Source of the DNA: Pseudomonas baetica
GTDB lineage: Bacteria > Pseudomonadota > Gammaproteobacteria > Pseudomonadales > Pseudomonadaceae
Direction of reading: 5' to 3'
NCBI RefSeq assembly: GCF_002813455.1
Contig: NZ_PHHE01000001.1
Span: 3,957,001 to 4,021,000, forward strand
DNA length: 64,000 bases
Positions 1 to 8,789 of the stretch are shown piece after piece. Position 1 is the first letter of the stretch. Each line of letters opens with the position of its first letter. The notes beneath the pieces were generated by a model that saw nothing but the letters and a program-made list of their open reading frames with translations, was not told the origin of the DNA and did not search any database. The position numbers and the translations under genes are program-made.

Positions 1-2
1 TC

Positions 3-641
3 GCGCAGAAGGCTCGCGAGTTGGGCATCGTTCAGCGGGACAGCGAGAACACTTCGATTATCAACGCGCAGCAAGCCCAGGTGGATGAAATGCGCAGCGG
101 CTCCAAGTTGATGATTGCGATGGCGGTGATTTCCGGGGTGATGGCCGTGGTATCGGCGATTGCCGGTGCCATCGGCGCGGTCAAGAATGGCAAGGAGATC
201 AGCCAGGAGAAAATCCTGGAGAAAAACATCGCCGGTCGCAACGAACGGATCGACGCGGAGATGCAGGCATTGGGTAAAACCTCGGATGCCGATCGTGTCG
301 AAGTCGGCAAGATCTGGGCCAAGGATCAGGCAGCCGATACCAGTGCGCTCAAACTGGCCGGGCAGCGCATTGATAACCGCAATGCCAAGCTGCAAAGCAT
401 CAACGGCGTAAATCAGGCACTTGGACAGATGTCCAATAACTCGGTGCAGGTCGAGCAAACGGCGGTTCAGGCCAATGCCAAGGAAGATGAAGTCAACGCA
501 TCGATTGCCCAGAGCGAAAAGCAAAAGGTCGAAGACCAGTTGAGCTACAACGCCAACTTCATGAAGGAGATGCTGCAGTTACTTGCGCAGTACACCCAGA
601 ACCACAACCAGGCATGGCGAGCGGCCGCTGGCGTAGCCTGA
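3..641 (+). CDS. popD: T3SS translocator PopD, C-terminal part
   Basis: This is the C-terminal part of the minor hydrophobic translocator (SctB/YopD family), which with PopB forms the pore in the host membrane. The reading frame is open to the first base of the window, so the true start lies upstream and the TTG at 21 is internal. A hydrophobic, Ala/Gly-rich segment near the left edge (MIAMAVISGVMAVVSAIAG) is the predicted membrane segment. The C-terminus, ending NHNQAWRAAAGVA, closely resembles that of P. aeruginosa PopD. A terminator and then exsC follow, as in the P. aeruginosa pcrGVH-popBD / exsCEBA arrangement, so popB and pcrGVH are expected just outside the window. Confidence 0.93.
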   Translation, partial: AQKARELGIVQRDSENTSIINAQQAQVDEMRSGSKLMIAMAVISGVMAVVSAIAGAIGAVKNGKEISQEKILEKNIAGRNERIDAEMQALGKTSDADRVEVGKIWAKDQAADTSALKLAGQRIDNRNAKLQSINGVNQALGQMSNNSVQVEQTAVQANAKEDEVNASIAQSEKQKVEDQLSYNANFMKEMLQLLAQYTQNHNQAWRAAAGVA

Positions 642-659
642 TTTGATTTTGGTTGTAGG

Positions 660-687
660 AAAAAAGCCGCAGTGATGTGGCTTTTTT
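660..687 (+). terminator. Rho-independent terminator after popD
   Basis: An AAAAAAGCC / GGCTTTTTT inverted repeat with a 10-nt loop, ending in a T-run, lies directly after the popD stop. It separates the translocator operon from the exsCEBA operon. Confidence 0.8.
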
Positions 688-690
688 CTT

Positions 691-741
691 AAAAGAAAAG
701 CCCGTCAGTGACAAAACCGCTGCATGGCCGGGTGCTAGCAT
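691..741 (+). promoter_or_regulatory. Predicted ExsA-dependent promoter of exsCEBA
   Basis: The A-rich tract AAAAGAAAAG is followed by a TGACAA half-site (709-714) and, 21 bp later, by TAGCAT (736-741) as the -10 element. The A-tract, the TG-containing half-site and the unusually long spacing are hallmarks of ExsA-activated promoters in P. aeruginosa. The position just upstream of exsC matches that of P. aeruginosa PexsC. Confidence 0.7.
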
Positions 742-764
742 TCGCCTAGCTCGAGGAGACATGC

Positions 765-1208
765 ATGGATTTGAGTATCAGGGTCAATCAGCTACTTGCC
801 GAATTTGCCAGTCGCAGTGGCCTTCCTGCTTTGTCGCTGGATGAAGAGGGGGTTGCCAGCCTTCTGTTTGACGATCACTTGGGCGTGACACTGGTATTGC
901 TGCCCGGACGTGATCGGCTGGTCTTGGAAGCCGATGTGGCGGGGATTGAAACCTTTGGCGAGGGGATTTTTCGTCAACTGGCTAGTTTCAACCGTCGCTG
1001 GTATCGCTTCGACCTGCATTTTGGTTTTGACGAGGAAGCCGGACTGGTGCAGCTGTACGCCCAGATTCCGGCCACCGAGTTGACCTTGTTACGCTTCGAA
1101 ACCACCTTGGCCAACCTGCTGGATCACGCCGAATTCTGGCAGCAATTGCTGCCTGGACACGACAGTGCCGCTCAGGCGCAATCCAGACCCGCCGGTATGA
1201 GGGTTTAA
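765..1208 (+). CDS. exsC: T3SS regulatory anti-antiactivator / chaperone ExsC
   Basis: ExsC is a CesT-like small acidic chaperone of 147 aa. It binds the secreted regulator ExsE when secretion is off and sequesters the antiactivator ExsD when secretion is on, which frees ExsA. The start MDLSIRVNQLLAEFASR and the stretch RFDLHFGFDEEAGLVQLYAQ are near-identical to P. aeruginosa ExsC, and the length is usual (about 145 aa). The start at 765 follows GAGGAGAC; an ATG at 761 is in another frame. It is the first gene of the exsCEBA operon, behind a predicted ExsA site. Confidence 0.95.
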   Translation: MDLSIRVNQLLAEFASRSGLPALSLDEEGVASLLFDDHLGVTLVLLPGRDRLVLEADVAGIETFGEGIFRQLASFNRRWYRFDLHFGFDEEAGLVQLYAQIPATELTLLRFETTLANLLDHAEFWQQLLPGHDSAAQAQSRPAGMRV

Positions 1209-1216
1209 GCAGAGCT

Positions 1217-1462
1217 ATGAAAATAGACAGCGTTGGTATTTCGCCCGCGGTCAAGACGGACGAGGCGCGGGTGTCCGGGAGTTTTGCCGGGCGCTCGCTC
1301 AGTCAAGTGCCCAGCCGTCAGGCAGGGGTCGCCAGTGTGGCTGAATTGGGGCGTTGGCTGGCAACCAAGGTGGCTACCGATCAACAGAGTGAGCGTGTGC
1401 TGCAACGATTGGTGGATGGCGACACATCGGTTCTTTATGGGCGTCGGGTTCGACAGCCATGA
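1217..1462 (+). CDS. exsE: Secreted T3SS regulator ExsE
   Basis: This 81-aa protein is the small secreted partner of ExsC. Its export through the type III channel lowers cytoplasmic ExsE, releases ExsC and so induces the regulon. Length, an N-terminus rich in Ser/Val/Gly, the segment SVAELGRWLA and the C-terminus with LQRLVDGDTSVLYGRRV match P. aeruginosa ExsE. It lies 8 bp after exsC, and its stop overlaps the exsB start (ATGA), consistent with translational coupling. Confidence 0.92.
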   Translation: MKIDSVGISPAVKTDEARVSGSFAGRSLSQVPSRQAGVASVAELGRWLATKVATDQQSERVLQRLVDGDTSVLYGRRVRQP

Positions 1463-1875
1463 TCAGGGCGCTGCGATGCAGTGTTCCTTTGGCTCTGGTT
1501 GGTTGTGTCAGTGTGTCGCCGGCGCCGATCGCGAAGATTGAAGTCAGAGGTGAGGTGCGCATGCCGTCCCCTGTCACGCGCCCGGCCTATGTCAGTGTGC
1601 GTCTTTACGCACCGGTCGAAGGGCAGCCGCGAATGATTGCTCAGGCCAGCTACCGGGTGACGGCGTTGCCTGTGCATTTCACCTTTCGCCTGATGCCAGC
1701 GCAAATAGCGGGTGACGGGGTGTTGCTGCGTAGCGAACTGGCCTGGTCCGAAGACGGGCCTGTGCAGGCTCGAAGTTGGCAGCCTGCGGTAACCGGCAGC
1801 GAGATGAACGTACATCTTGGACAGCTACCGTGTTATCCAAAGTGCACTGTTCGACGCGCATCGACAGATCGTTGA
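1459..1875 (+). CDS. exsB: T3SS secretin pilotin ExsB (YscW-like lipoprotein)
   Basis: This 138-aa protein has a short N-terminal hydrophobic segment followed by a lipobox-like LVGC at residues 13-16, as expected for an outer-membrane lipoprotein. ExsB/YscW proteins act as pilotins that help the secretin PscC reach and assemble in the outer membrane. Mid-protein features (RPAYVSVRLYAP, FTFRLMPAQI) fit the YscW/GspS-like beta fold. It overlaps exsE by 4 bp. The 254 bp between its stop and exsA is long enough to hold an independent exsA promoter. Confidence 0.85.
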   Translation: MIRALRCSVPLALVGCVSVSPAPIAKIEVRGEVRMPSPVTRPAYVSVRLYAPVEGQPRMIAQASYRVTALPVHFTFRLMPAQIAGDGVLLRSELAWSEDGPVQARSWQPAVTGSEMNVHLGQLPCYPKCTVRRASTDR

Positions 1876-2029
1876 AATACTTTGTATTGATTTTTTTCTA
1901 ATTAATTTCAGTGAGTGTTCCGATACATCATTCGTTAGACAAAGACAGGCGTGAGAGCGTTAAATAAGAGTAATTGTCCTAATTCGACAATTGACCATTA
2001 TTAATGACAGCTATTGTTGAGCTGATCAT

Positions 2030-2054
2030 CGTGAAAAGCGTCACGTCGTACTAT
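2030..2054 (+). promoter_or_regulatory. CRP/Vfr-like site and -10 element upstream of exsA
   Basis: CGTGA (2030-2034) and TCACG (2041-2045) form an inverted repeat with a 6-bp spacer, the CRP-family layout TGTGA-N6-TCACA with one changed base per arm. TACTAT at 2049-2054 could be the -10 hexamer. Vfr is known to activate a promoter directly upstream of exsA in P. aeruginosa. Assigning Vfr here is inference from motif and position. Confidence 0.55.
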
Positions 2055-2129
2055 GTCGAGAATGAGTTTTCGTGCGTCGCCTACCTGGGCGCCGCACAAA
2101 CTGTATGTGCAGGTTGGGGTCACTAAAAA

Positions 2130-2945
2130 ATGCAAGGTGCCAGTACCCGTGCTTGGAAACAGATAAAACTGTGCCGTTGGGCTATTCCTACGTTTGAGTT
2201 TGTATCGAACGGTGAAGCAGGGATTTATATCCTGCTAGAAGGACAGCTCACAGTTCAGGATTGTAATGCGACACTTTGCCTCATGCCGGGTGAACTGGTG
2301 TTTGCACGCAGAGGCAACTATGTCATCAGCACGGGCGAACATGAATGTCATGTACTTTGGATCCCATTATCGGTTCAGTTTTTACAAAAGTTTATTCAGC
2401 GTTTCGGTGAGCTGTTAAGTGAAGTCGAGCGCTGGGATGAGCCAGGGGTCAGTCTTATCGCGTTTGCCAGTACGCCGTTGATGGCCGACTGCATCAAGGG
2501 GCTCGAAGGCCTGATGGTGCACGAGCACCCGCCGATGCTGGCGCTGTTGCGGGTTGAAGAATTGTTGATGTTGTTCGCGTTCAGTCCGCAAGGGCCAGCA
2601 CTGATGTCGGTGCTGCGCCAGCAGGGCAGCCGGCACGTCGAGCGATTGCAGGCGTTCATGGAGCAGCACTATCTCAAGGAGTGGCGGCTCTGTGAGTTTT
2701 CCCGGCAGTTCGGCATGGGCCTGACAACGTTCAAGGAGTTGTTCGGTTCAGTCTACGGCGTTTCCCCTCGTGCCTGGATCAGCGAGCGGCGTATCCTCTA
2801 CGCCCACCATTTATTGCTTAACAGTGAGATGAGTATTGTGGATATCGCAATGGAAAGCGGTTTTTCCAGTCAGTCCTACTTTACCCAGAGCTATCGTCGC
2901 CGTTTCGGGTGTACGCCCAGTCGTTCCAGACAAGGAAAAGAATAG
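2130..2945 (+). CDS. exsA: AraC-family master activator of T3SS, ExsA
   Basis: ExsA activates all T3SS promoters. This 271-aa protein has an N-terminal cupin-like regulatory domain (about 1-165; the ExsD interaction region in the family) and a C-terminal AraC-type double helix-turn-helix (about 175-271). The C-terminal segments GLTTFKELFGSVYGVSPRAW and ESGFSSQSYFTQSYRRRFG are practically identical to P. aeruginosa ExsA, so it should recognise the same DNA motif. It is the last gene of exsCEBA and probably also has its own promoter in the preceding gap. The upstream ribosome-binding site is weak. Confidence 0.96.
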   Translation: MQGASTRAWKQIKLCRWAIPTFEFVSNGEAGIYILLEGQLTVQDCNATLCLMPGELVFARRGNYVISTGEHECHVLWIPLSVQFLQKFIQRFGELLSEVERWDEPGVSLIAFASTPLMADCIKGLEGLMVHEHPPMLALLRVEELLMLFAFSPQGPALMSVLRQQGSRHVERLQAFMEQHYLKEWRLCEFSRQFGMGLTTFKELFGSVYGVSPRAWISERRILYAHHLLLNSEMSIVDIAMESGFSSQSYFTQSYRRRFGCTPSRSRQGKE

Positions 2946-2954
2946 CGTCGGGCT

Positions 2955-3005
2955 AAAAAAAAATGACGTTTTTTGCAAGTTTGGTCCATTGGCCCTCAGT
3001 AAGAT
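2955..3005 (+). promoter_or_regulatory. Predicted ExsA-dependent promoter of exsD-pscB-L
   Basis: A long A-tract (2955-2963) is followed by TGACG and TTGCAA (2973-2978), then TAAGAT at 3000-3005 after 21 bp. The layout matches the exsC and exoU promoters in this window and known ExsA promoters. It sits between the exsA stop and exsD. Confidence 0.7.
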
Positions 3006-3063
3006 TGGTCACAGTGAAGGACGCTGACGGGTGTGCCACGAAACGAGATAGTCAAGGCAGAGA

Positions 3064-3897
3064 ATGAGCCAGGAAGACCATAATCAACAGCCTCAAGCCG
3101 GTATTTTTGCTGGCCGTCGGGTCTCCGTAGTGGGACAGGATGCCCGCAGTCGAGGCAGAGCCGCAGGCTGCGTATCAGGCGGGCTGTACCGCGAATCGGG
3201 AATCATCAGCGCGCGTCAGTTGAGTTTGTTACAGCGCCTGCTGCCGCGTGCGCGACTGGAGCAGCTGTTTCAGTCCAATTGGCTGCAGCAGCGTCTTGCC
3301 CGCGGCATGGCCCTTGAGCGCGGGGACATTCAACTGGTGCTGCGTCACGCTTCTGCCCAAGGCGAGGACTGGTGCAACTGGCTGGGTGACCGAATCAACC
3401 TGGCCTCGACCCAGGCAATCATCGATTGGGTGCTGTTACCGGTCTACGGCTGGTGGGAGAGCCTTTTCGACGAAGCGATCCCCAGTTGGCGTTCGGCACT
3501 GATCGAGTATGAAACCCAGGCTCGTCAGTTGCGTATCAAGGCCGAGTTCTGGCGGCAGGTGGGCGCAACCGATTCGCAGCTGGCCCGGTTGGAATTGGCC
3601 AAAATCGAACGCTGTGAGGCCAAGACCCAGGTTGAAACGGCGGCGCTGGTGTGCAAGCTGAGTGCTATTTCCGAACAGGCGAGATTGGCCTGGCCTAACT
3701 GGCACCACGGCATGGCCGTGTTGCTGGCAGATGGCAAGCTCGATGGATTTGCGCCCGTGCCGGTGGTGCTGACCTCGCTGTGGGAGCCGCTGGCCAAACT
3801 TGACGAGGACGCCGGCGCCGCCGATGCGGTGCAGCTCTTCCTGCAAGAACGGAGCCTGTGTCAGGCCCACGATCACTTTTACTGGCAGAGCTCCTGA
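3064..3897 (+). CDS. exsD: T3SS antiactivator ExsD
   Basis: ExsD binds ExsA and blocks its DNA binding and self-association; ExsC relieves this when secretion starts. The 277-aa length matches P. aeruginosa ExsD (about 276). Conserved stretches include FAGRRVSVVGQDARSRGRA near residue 15, LYRESGIISARQL, IDWVLLPVYGWWESL and the C-terminal end HDHFYWQSS. It is the first gene of the long exsD-pscB-L operon and lies 22 bp before pscB. With exsC, exsE and exsA also present, the whole regulatory circuit is intact. Confidence 0.95.
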   Translation: MSQEDHNQQPQAGIFAGRRVSVVGQDARSRGRAAGCVSGGLYRESGIISARQLSLLQRLLPRARLEQLFQSNWLQQRLARGMALERGDIQLVLRHASAQGEDWCNWLGDRINLASTQAIIDWVLLPVYGWWESLFDEAIPSWRSALIEYETQARQLRIKAEFWRQVGATDSQLARLELAKIERCEAKTQVETAALVCKLSAISEQARLAWPNWHHGMAVLLADGKLDGFAPVPVVLTSLWEPLAKLDEDAGAADAVQLFLQERSLCQAHDHFYWQSS

Positions 3898-3919
3898 CTG
3901 CCGGACACGCCGAGGAATC

Positions 3920-4342
3920 ATGGAACATTTACTGACTGGATTGGCCGCACGCACAGGCCAGGGGGCCTTTGTGGCCGATCGAGCGGGCCGCTTCCACCTG
4001 CGGGTCGACGGTCACAGCCTGTTTTTGCAGCGTCAGGGCGATGACATGGTGCTGTCCAGTCCGCTGAACTGGCAGGTTCAGGGCCAATCCCCGACGGATC
4101 GCGACATGCTGATAAACCTGCTGGGTAAAGTCACCCGCTGGAGCCGGCAGCATCCTCAGGCGCTGGCGACTGATGAACAATCCAACCTCATCCTTGAGGC
4201 ACGCCTTGACCTCGGCGCACTTGAACTTGACGACCTGGAACAGGCCATGGCGGCGCAGGTCGCCATTCTCGAAACGATCAAGCCCGACCTGCTGCTCGCA
4301 GGCCTGGAACCGCAGTGGAAACAAACGTCATGGCGTCCCTGA
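3920..4342 (+). CDS. pscB: T3SS chaperone PscB (YscB family)
   Basis: This 140-aa CesT-fold chaperone belongs to the YscB family, which in Yersinia pairs with SycN to bind the gatekeeper YopN; the PopN equivalent would lie outside this window. ATG 3920 is preferred over an upstream start at 3800 because it gives the family length and does not run back into exsD. The acidic C-terminal region ([18 protein letters not shown]) is typical of the fold. The end overlaps the pscC start by 13 bp. Confidence 0.88.
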   Translation: MEHLLTGLAARTGQGAFVADRAGRFHLRVDGHSLFLQRQGDDMVLSSPLNWQVQGQSPTDRDMLINLLGKVTRWSRQHPQALATDEQSNLILEARLDLGALELDDLEQAMAAQVAILETIKPDLLLAGLEPQWKQTSWRP

Positions 4343-6129
4343 GAGTCTCGCGGTATTTGAGTCTGGTCGTGGTGTGGCTGTTGACCGGCACCGCGCACGG
4401 CCAGGATCTGGACTGGCCCGTCATTCCCTACAACTACGTAGCCCAAGGTGAAAACCTGCGCGATGTATTGGCCAATTTCGGCGCCAACTACGACGGCTCG
4501 GTGATTGTCAGTGACAAGGTCAATGACCAGGTCAGCGGGCGCTTCGACCTCAAGGATCCGCAGTCCTTTCTGCAACTGATGGCCTCGCTTTACAACCTCA
4601 TCTGGTATTACGACGGGGCTGTTCTGTATGTTTTCAAATCCACTGAAATGCAGTCGCGACTGGTCAAGCTGGAGCAAGTCAGCGAAGCCGAATTGAGGCA
4701 GGCGCTGGAAGCGGGGGGGGTCTGGGAACCGCGCTTTGGCTGGCGACCGGACATGAGCGGACGACTGGTGTATATCTCCGGCCCTTCGCGTTACCTCGAC
4801 CTGGTGGAGCAAACCGCCATGGCGCTGGAGCAGCAGCACGCGTTGCGCAGTGAAAAGACCGGCGACCTGGTGGTGGAAATCTTTCCGCTCAAGTACGCGG
4901 TCGCCGAAGATCGTCGAATCAAGTACCGCGAGGACGACATTGAAGCCCCTGGCGTGGCGACCATCCTCGCCCGGGTGCTGGGTGACGCCAACGTGGTGGC
5001 GGTCGAGGGGCAGGACAGTCCACGGTCGCCGGTGCAGTCCGGGCGTGCAGTGGTCCAGGCCGAGCCCTCGCTCAATGCCATCCTCGTGCGCGATACCAAG
5101 GAACGCATGCCGATGTACCGGCGCCTGATCACGGCACTGGATCGGCCGTCGGCGCGTATCGAAGTGGGGTTGTCGATTGTCGACATCAACGCAGAAAACC
5201 TCGCCGAGCTGGGTGTGGACTGGCGCGTCGGGATCAGCGTCGGACCTCGCCAGTTGGTCGACATCCGCACCACCACAGAGGACCTCGGCGGGCCCGAGGC
5301 CGGTGCCAGTCTGGTAGACAGTCGAGGTCTGGATTTCCTGCTGGCGCGAATTACCTTGTTGCAGAACCAGGGCCGCGCGCAGATCGGCTCGCGGCCGACC
5401 GTGCTGACCCAGGAAAACACCCTCGCGGTGATCGATCACAGCGAAACCTACTATGTCAGGCTTATCGGTGAGCGAGTGGCGGAGCTGCGGCCCATCACTT
5501 ACGGAACCATGCTCAAGCTGACACCGCGGGTGATCCAGTTGGGCGACAAACCGGAAATCAGCCTCAGTCTGCACATCGAGGACGGCAACCAGAAGCCTAA
5601 CAGTTCCGGACCAGGAGGCCTGCCGACCATCGCCCGTACCGTGGTCGATACCGTGGCCCGCGTCGGGCATGGCCAGAGCCTGTTGATTGGCGGTATCTAC
5701 CGCGACGAACTCAGCGAATCGATACGCAAAGTGCCGTTGCTGGGTGATATCCCGTACCTGGGCGCACTGTTCCGTTTCAAGTCCAGTTTCACCCGTCGTT
5801 CGGTGCGCCTGTTTCTGATCGAGCCGCGACTGATCGACAACGGTCTCGGCCATTTCGTGGCCTTGGGCAGCAAGCGCGGCTATATGGATCAATTGCTCCA
5901 GGTCGATGAGTTGTCGAACCAGAGTCTTTCGTTGCAGAAATTGCTCGGTACCACGCAGTGCCAGGCACTGGGTCAGGCTCGCGAGCTGCAGCAGATCCTG
6001 GCGCAGACCGGCAAAGACTCTTCGCTGACCGCCTGCGCTATGGGCAACGACACTCAGGGTTGGCGCATCGCCGAAGGGGCTTGCGTCGAAGGCGTTGATC
6101 AGTGCGTCCGCGCGCCTGAGAAGCCTTGA
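4330..6129 (+). CDS. pscC: T3SS outer-membrane secretin PscC (SctC)
   Basis: This 599-aa secretin forms the outer-membrane ring. ATG 4330 opens a Sec signal peptide with a hydrophobic core ([11 protein letters not shown]) and a likely cleavage near AHGQ at about residue 25. N-terminal N0/N1 ring domains follow ([18 protein letters not shown]). The C-terminal secretin domain contains [16 protein letters not shown] and [14 protein letters not shown], the family signature. A short C-terminal tail could dock the pilotin ExsB. Length agrees with PscC (about 600 aa). It is followed immediately by pscD. A 578-codon ORF on the opposite strand is a codon-bias shadow. Confidence 0.96.
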   Translation: MASLRVSRYLSLVVVWLLTGTAHGQDLDWPVIPYNYVAQGENLRDVLANFGANYDGSVIVSDKVNDQVSGRFDLKDPQSFLQLMASLYNLIWYYDGAVLYVFKSTEMQSRLVKLEQVSEAELRQALEAGGVWEPRFGWRPDMSGRLVYISGPSRYLDLVEQTAMALEQQHALRSEKTGDLVVEIFPLKYAVAEDRRIKYREDDIEAPGVATILARVLGDANVVAVEGQDSPRSPVQSGRAVVQAEPSLNAILVRDTKERMPMYRRLITALDRPSARIEVGLSIVDINAENLAELGVDWRVGISVGPRQLVDIRTTTEDLGGPEAGASLVDSRGLDFLLARITLLQNQGRAQIGSRPTVLTQENTLAVIDHSETYYVRLIGERVAELRPITYGTMLKLTPRVIQLGDKPEISLSLHIEDGNQKPNSSGPGGLPTIARTVVDTVARVGHGQSLLIGGIYRDELSESIRKVPLLGDIPYLGALFRFKSSFTRRSVRLFLIEPRLIDNGLGHFVALGSKRGYMDQLLQVDELSNQSLSLQKLLGTTQCQALGQARELQQILAQTGKDSSLTACAMGNDTQGWRIAEGACVEGVDQCVRAPEKP

Positions 6130-6130
6130 G

Positions 6131-7435
6131 ATGAGTTGGAAGATCCGTTTTTACAGCGGCCTCAATCAAGGGGTCGAAGTGCCTCTGGGCGAAGGGCGCG
6201 TGGTCATCGGTAGCGATCCGTTGCAAGCCGATCTGGTGCTGGTCGATGAAGGTATTGCGCCGGTTCATCTGGTGTTGGATGTCGACCCGCAAGGTGTTCG
6301 TCTGTTGGAGTGGGCCGAGGGTAATCAGCCGCTTCAGGGGGGGCAGCCGCTGGTCGGTGGTACTGCGTTGCAGGCGCTGGTCCGACAGGCTTGCGGGCCG
6401 TTGCTGTGGGCTTTTTGCGCTCAGGAGCGTCAGTTCAGCGAACAGTTGCCCATGGCCGCCCACCCTCAGGAACGGCGTACGGCGGTACCCCGCTCTTATT
6501 GGGGCGGGCGATTGATGCTCGCGGTCAGCGTGTTACTGCTGGTGGGTTTCGTGGGGTTGCTTGGCGGGCCATGGTCGGGCGGCAGCGGCGGTATGACCGG
6601 CGAAGATCCGCTGGTCGCGTTGCGCAGTTTTTTACGTGATCGCCAGTTCCAGTCCGTGCAGGTCGCGGAGCCACAGGCCAATGGCAGCATCACGCTCACG
6701 GGTTACCTGGAAGATAACCGCGCGCGGTTGGCACTGCAGCAATACCTTGAACGCAGCACGCTGACCTATCGGCTCGATGTGCGCAGCATGGAAGAAATTC
6801 GGCAGGGGGTGGAATTCATCCTGCAGAAATTCGGTTATCGCCAGGTACGCACGGTTAATGCTGATCAACCCGGCTGGATTCGCCTGACCGGCGAGTTGGC
6901 GCTGGAAGATGATCACTGGCTACAAATCGACAGCTTGCTCAAGGCAGACGTACCCGGATTGCTGGGCGTGGAAAACCGCGTGCGGCTGGCCGGCTCGCAC
7001 CTCAAGCGACTCGACCAGATGCTCGCGGATTTCGGCCTTGAAACCGCATTGGCCTATGTTGACAAAGGCGAGCGCATTGAGGTGCGCGGGCAGCTCGATG
7101 AGGCGCAGCTCAACCAGTTTTATAAGTTGCAGCATGAATTTCGTCAGGAGTTCGGCGCCCGCCCGGCCCTGGAATTACTCAGTCGCAACAAGCGCGCCAG
7201 TACCGATGAGCTGGAGTTCGTGGTGCGTTCGGTGTCTCTCGGCAAACTGCCTTATGTGGTGCTGGGTGACGGTCAGAAATACCCGGTCGATGCGTCGACT
7301 CCGCAAGGCGTGAGGGTGTTGGCGATCAACGCCGACGCGGTGATTGTCAGTCGCGGCAAACAACAATTCATCATCAACCTGAAGGGAGAGCCACTTAGTG
7401 ATGACGGCTTTGGAGGAGCGTCTGCGCGCCGCTGA
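6131..7435 (+). CDS. pscD: T3SS inner-membrane ring protein PscD (SctD)
   Basis: This 434-aa single-pass protein forms the outer layer of the inner-membrane ring. The N-terminal cytoplasmic FHA-like domain (1-about 110, starting SWKIRFYSGLNQGVEVPLGEG) is followed by one membrane segment around residues 128-148 and a periplasmic part with ring-building motifs. The start at 6131, one base after the pscC stop, gives the usual length (about 432 aa). It overlaps the pscE start. Confidence 0.95.
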   Translation: MSWKIRFYSGLNQGVEVPLGEGRVVIGSDPLQADLVLVDEGIAPVHLVLDVDPQGVRLLEWAEGNQPLQGGQPLVGGTALQALVRQACGPLLWAFCAQERQFSEQLPMAAHPQERRTAVPRSYWGGRLMLAVSVLLLVGFVGLLGGPWSGGSGGMTGEDPLVALRSFLRDRQFQSVQVAEPQANGSITLTGYLEDNRARLALQQYLERSTLTYRLDVRSMEEIRQGVEFILQKFGYRQVRTVNADQPGWIRLTGELALEDDHWLQIDSLLKADVPGLLGVENRVRLAGSHLKRLDQMLADFGLETALAYVDKGERIEVRGQLDEAQLNQFYKLQHEFRQEFGARPALELLSRNKRASTDELEFVVRSVSLGKLPYVVLGDGQKYPVDASTPQGVRVLAINADAVIVSRGKQQFIINLKGEPLSDDGFGGASARR

Positions 7436-7604
7436 CGTGGATTTTGAGCGGCAGATTCGCGCGCAGTTGGAACAGGCCCAGGCCATTGGCAAGCGTCGTT
7501 TGATCAGCGGCGGTGAGCCTCGGCAATACCAGCAATGGCAGATGGAAGCCCAGGCAGTCGAGGCCGCCATCAGCATTCTCAACACCCTCAAGGGAGCTTC
7601 GTAA
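7401..7604 (+). CDS. pscE: T3SS needle co-chaperone PscE
   Basis: This 67-aa helical protein pairs with PscG to keep the needle subunit PscF monomeric in the cytoplasm. The start MTALEERLRAAD and the length match P. aeruginosa PscE. ATG 7401 is chosen over the GTG at 7398. The pscE stop overlaps the pscF ATG (TAATG), so translation of chaperone and needle is probably coupled. The middle differs from P. aeruginosa, but the chaperone-needle-chaperone order PscE-F-G supports the call. Confidence 0.9.
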   Translation: MTALEERLRAADVDFERQIRAQLEQAQAIGKRRLISGGEPRQYQQWQMEAQAVEAAISILNTLKGAS

Positions 7605-7858
7605 TGGCATCGATTTTTACCAATGACAGCGCCGTCAACACCCTCGACAAAGTCGCGGACAACCTCAAGGAGCAGGCGAACAACGCCAACAAGGAAGTCG
7701 GCGATGCCATTGCGGCACTCAAGGAGGCCGCTGACAACCCGGCGCTGCTGGCCGAGCTTCAGCACAAACTCAACAAATGGTCGGTGATCTACAACATCAA
7801 CTCGACCGTCACGCGTTCGATGAGAGACCTGATGCAGGGCATCCTGCAGAAAATCTGA
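7604..7858 (+). CDS. pscF: T3SS needle subunit PscF (SctF)
   Basis: This 84-aa subunit polymerises into the extracellular needle. The conserved C-terminus LNKWSVIYNINSTVTRSMRD followed by LMQGILQKI is the Ysc needle signature and is nearly identical to PscF, and the central DNPALLAELQHK is also shared. The short N-terminal arm (MASIFTNDSAVNTLDK) diverges most, as is usual in needle proteins. It is coupled to pscE upstream and pscG downstream by start/stop overlaps. Confidence 0.96.
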   Translation: MASIFTNDSAVNTLDKVADNLKEQANNANKEVGDAIAALKEAADNPALLAELQHKLNKWSVIYNINSTVTRSMRDLMQGILQKI

Positions 7859-8211
7859 TGATGGACAGTTCATTGAAAGGGCTGATGGCAGAACTAGCTC
7901 TGGCCGGTACCGGCCACCATTGCCACGAAGAAGCGCAACATATTGCCAACTGGCTCGAACAGGTTGAAGGGCAGGCGCAGGCCGCGTGCCTGATCCGTCT
8001 CTCCAGTCTGATGAATCAGGGGCATTACCAACAGGCGCTGGAGTTGGGCGAGGGTCACCCCTGGCCGGAACTGGCACCCTGGCTGGCGTTGTGCGAATGG
8101 CGACTGGGCCTGGGCACGGCGCTGGATCGGCGTCTGGCCGGGCTGGCCGCGAGCGATGACCCGCGCCTGGTGCAGTTTGCCCAAGGCATGCGTAACCCGG
8201 AGGGGCCATGA
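7858..8211 (+). CDS. pscG: T3SS needle chaperone PscG
   Basis: This 117-aa TPR-like helical protein binds the amphipathic C-terminal helix of PscF in a PscE-PscF-PscG complex. The protein shows repeated helical segments with paired Ala/Leu patterns (QAACLIRLSSLMNQGHYQQA, LAPWLALCEWRLG) expected of TPR hairpins. The start is one of two consecutive ATGs; the first (7858) overlaps the pscF stop (TGATG). It overlaps pscH by 4 bp. Confidence 0.9.
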   Translation: MMDSSLKGLMAELALAGTGHHCHEEAQHIANWLEQVEGQAQAACLIRLSSLMNQGHYQQALELGEGHPWPELAPWLALCEWRLGLGTALDRRLAGLAASDDPRLVQFAQGMRNPEGP

Positions 8212-8789
8212 ACAAAATTGATGGATCGTCCGCGCAGTTGCCATTGCGCAATGGACCGGATGCAAGACCCCCGGCGCCGGTCGAGCCCGCTCAGGTGCAG
8301 GCTTTCGAAGCGGCGATGAAGGGCCCCCCGGTGGCGACCCGGCCAGCGCCGGTCGATGCCGCTCAGCAACTGTGGTTGCAAGGCGCGAGCCTGACGACAG
8401 CCCTGACCGGAAAGGACCGCACGCAGCAGCGCGACACCGTCTGGAAATGGTTTCGCGAGGACCTGCCGGAGTCGGCCAAGAACCGTCGTTCCGAGCTGCG
8501 TGACTGGCTCATGTACGGTCTGTCGGACCGCTTGCTGGCGCACTTCCCGCAATCACGGGGAGGACCTGAGCAGGATCGTCTGGCGCTCAAGGACCTGCTC
8601 AAGGAACAGGCACCTTTTGGCAAGCAACAGGAAACGCTGTTGCTCTACGTACTGGGCGAGATCAAGGGGGTTGAGGGCAGCGAGTACCTGAACACCCTGG
8701 TGCGCAGCGAGTTGCAGATCCTGATCCCGACCAACGGACTGGTCAAAAACATGATGAGCTTCACCCACTCACCCGATCTGGAGTCGTGA
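8208..8789 (+). CDS. pscH: T3SS early secreted protein PscH (YopR/YscH family)
   Basis: This 193-aa protein is at the YscH/YopR position of the operon, between pscG and pscI. YopR is secreted early and influences needle assembly. The N-terminal 60-70 residues are Pro/Ala-rich and look disordered, as in secreted substrates; the remainder is helical (DTVWKWFREDLPESAKNRR, LYVLGEIKGVEGSEYL). It is longer than YopR (165 aa), mainly through the N-terminal part. Identity rests on operon position and moderate similarity. Confidence 0.82.
   Translation: MNKIDGSSAQLPLRNGPDARPPAPVEPAQVQAFEAAMKGPPVATRPAPVDAAQQLWLQGASLTTALTGKDRTQQRDTVWKWFREDLPESAKNRRSELRDWLMYGLSDRLLAHFPQSRGGPEQDRLALKDLLKEQAPFGKQQETLLLYVLGEIKGVEGSEYLNTLVRSELQILIPTNGLVKNMMSFTHSPDLES

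Noticed and set aside
4156..5892. A 578-codon minus-strand ORF opposite pscC
   Set aside because: No ribosome-binding site or domain; the plus strand is an unmistakable secretin.
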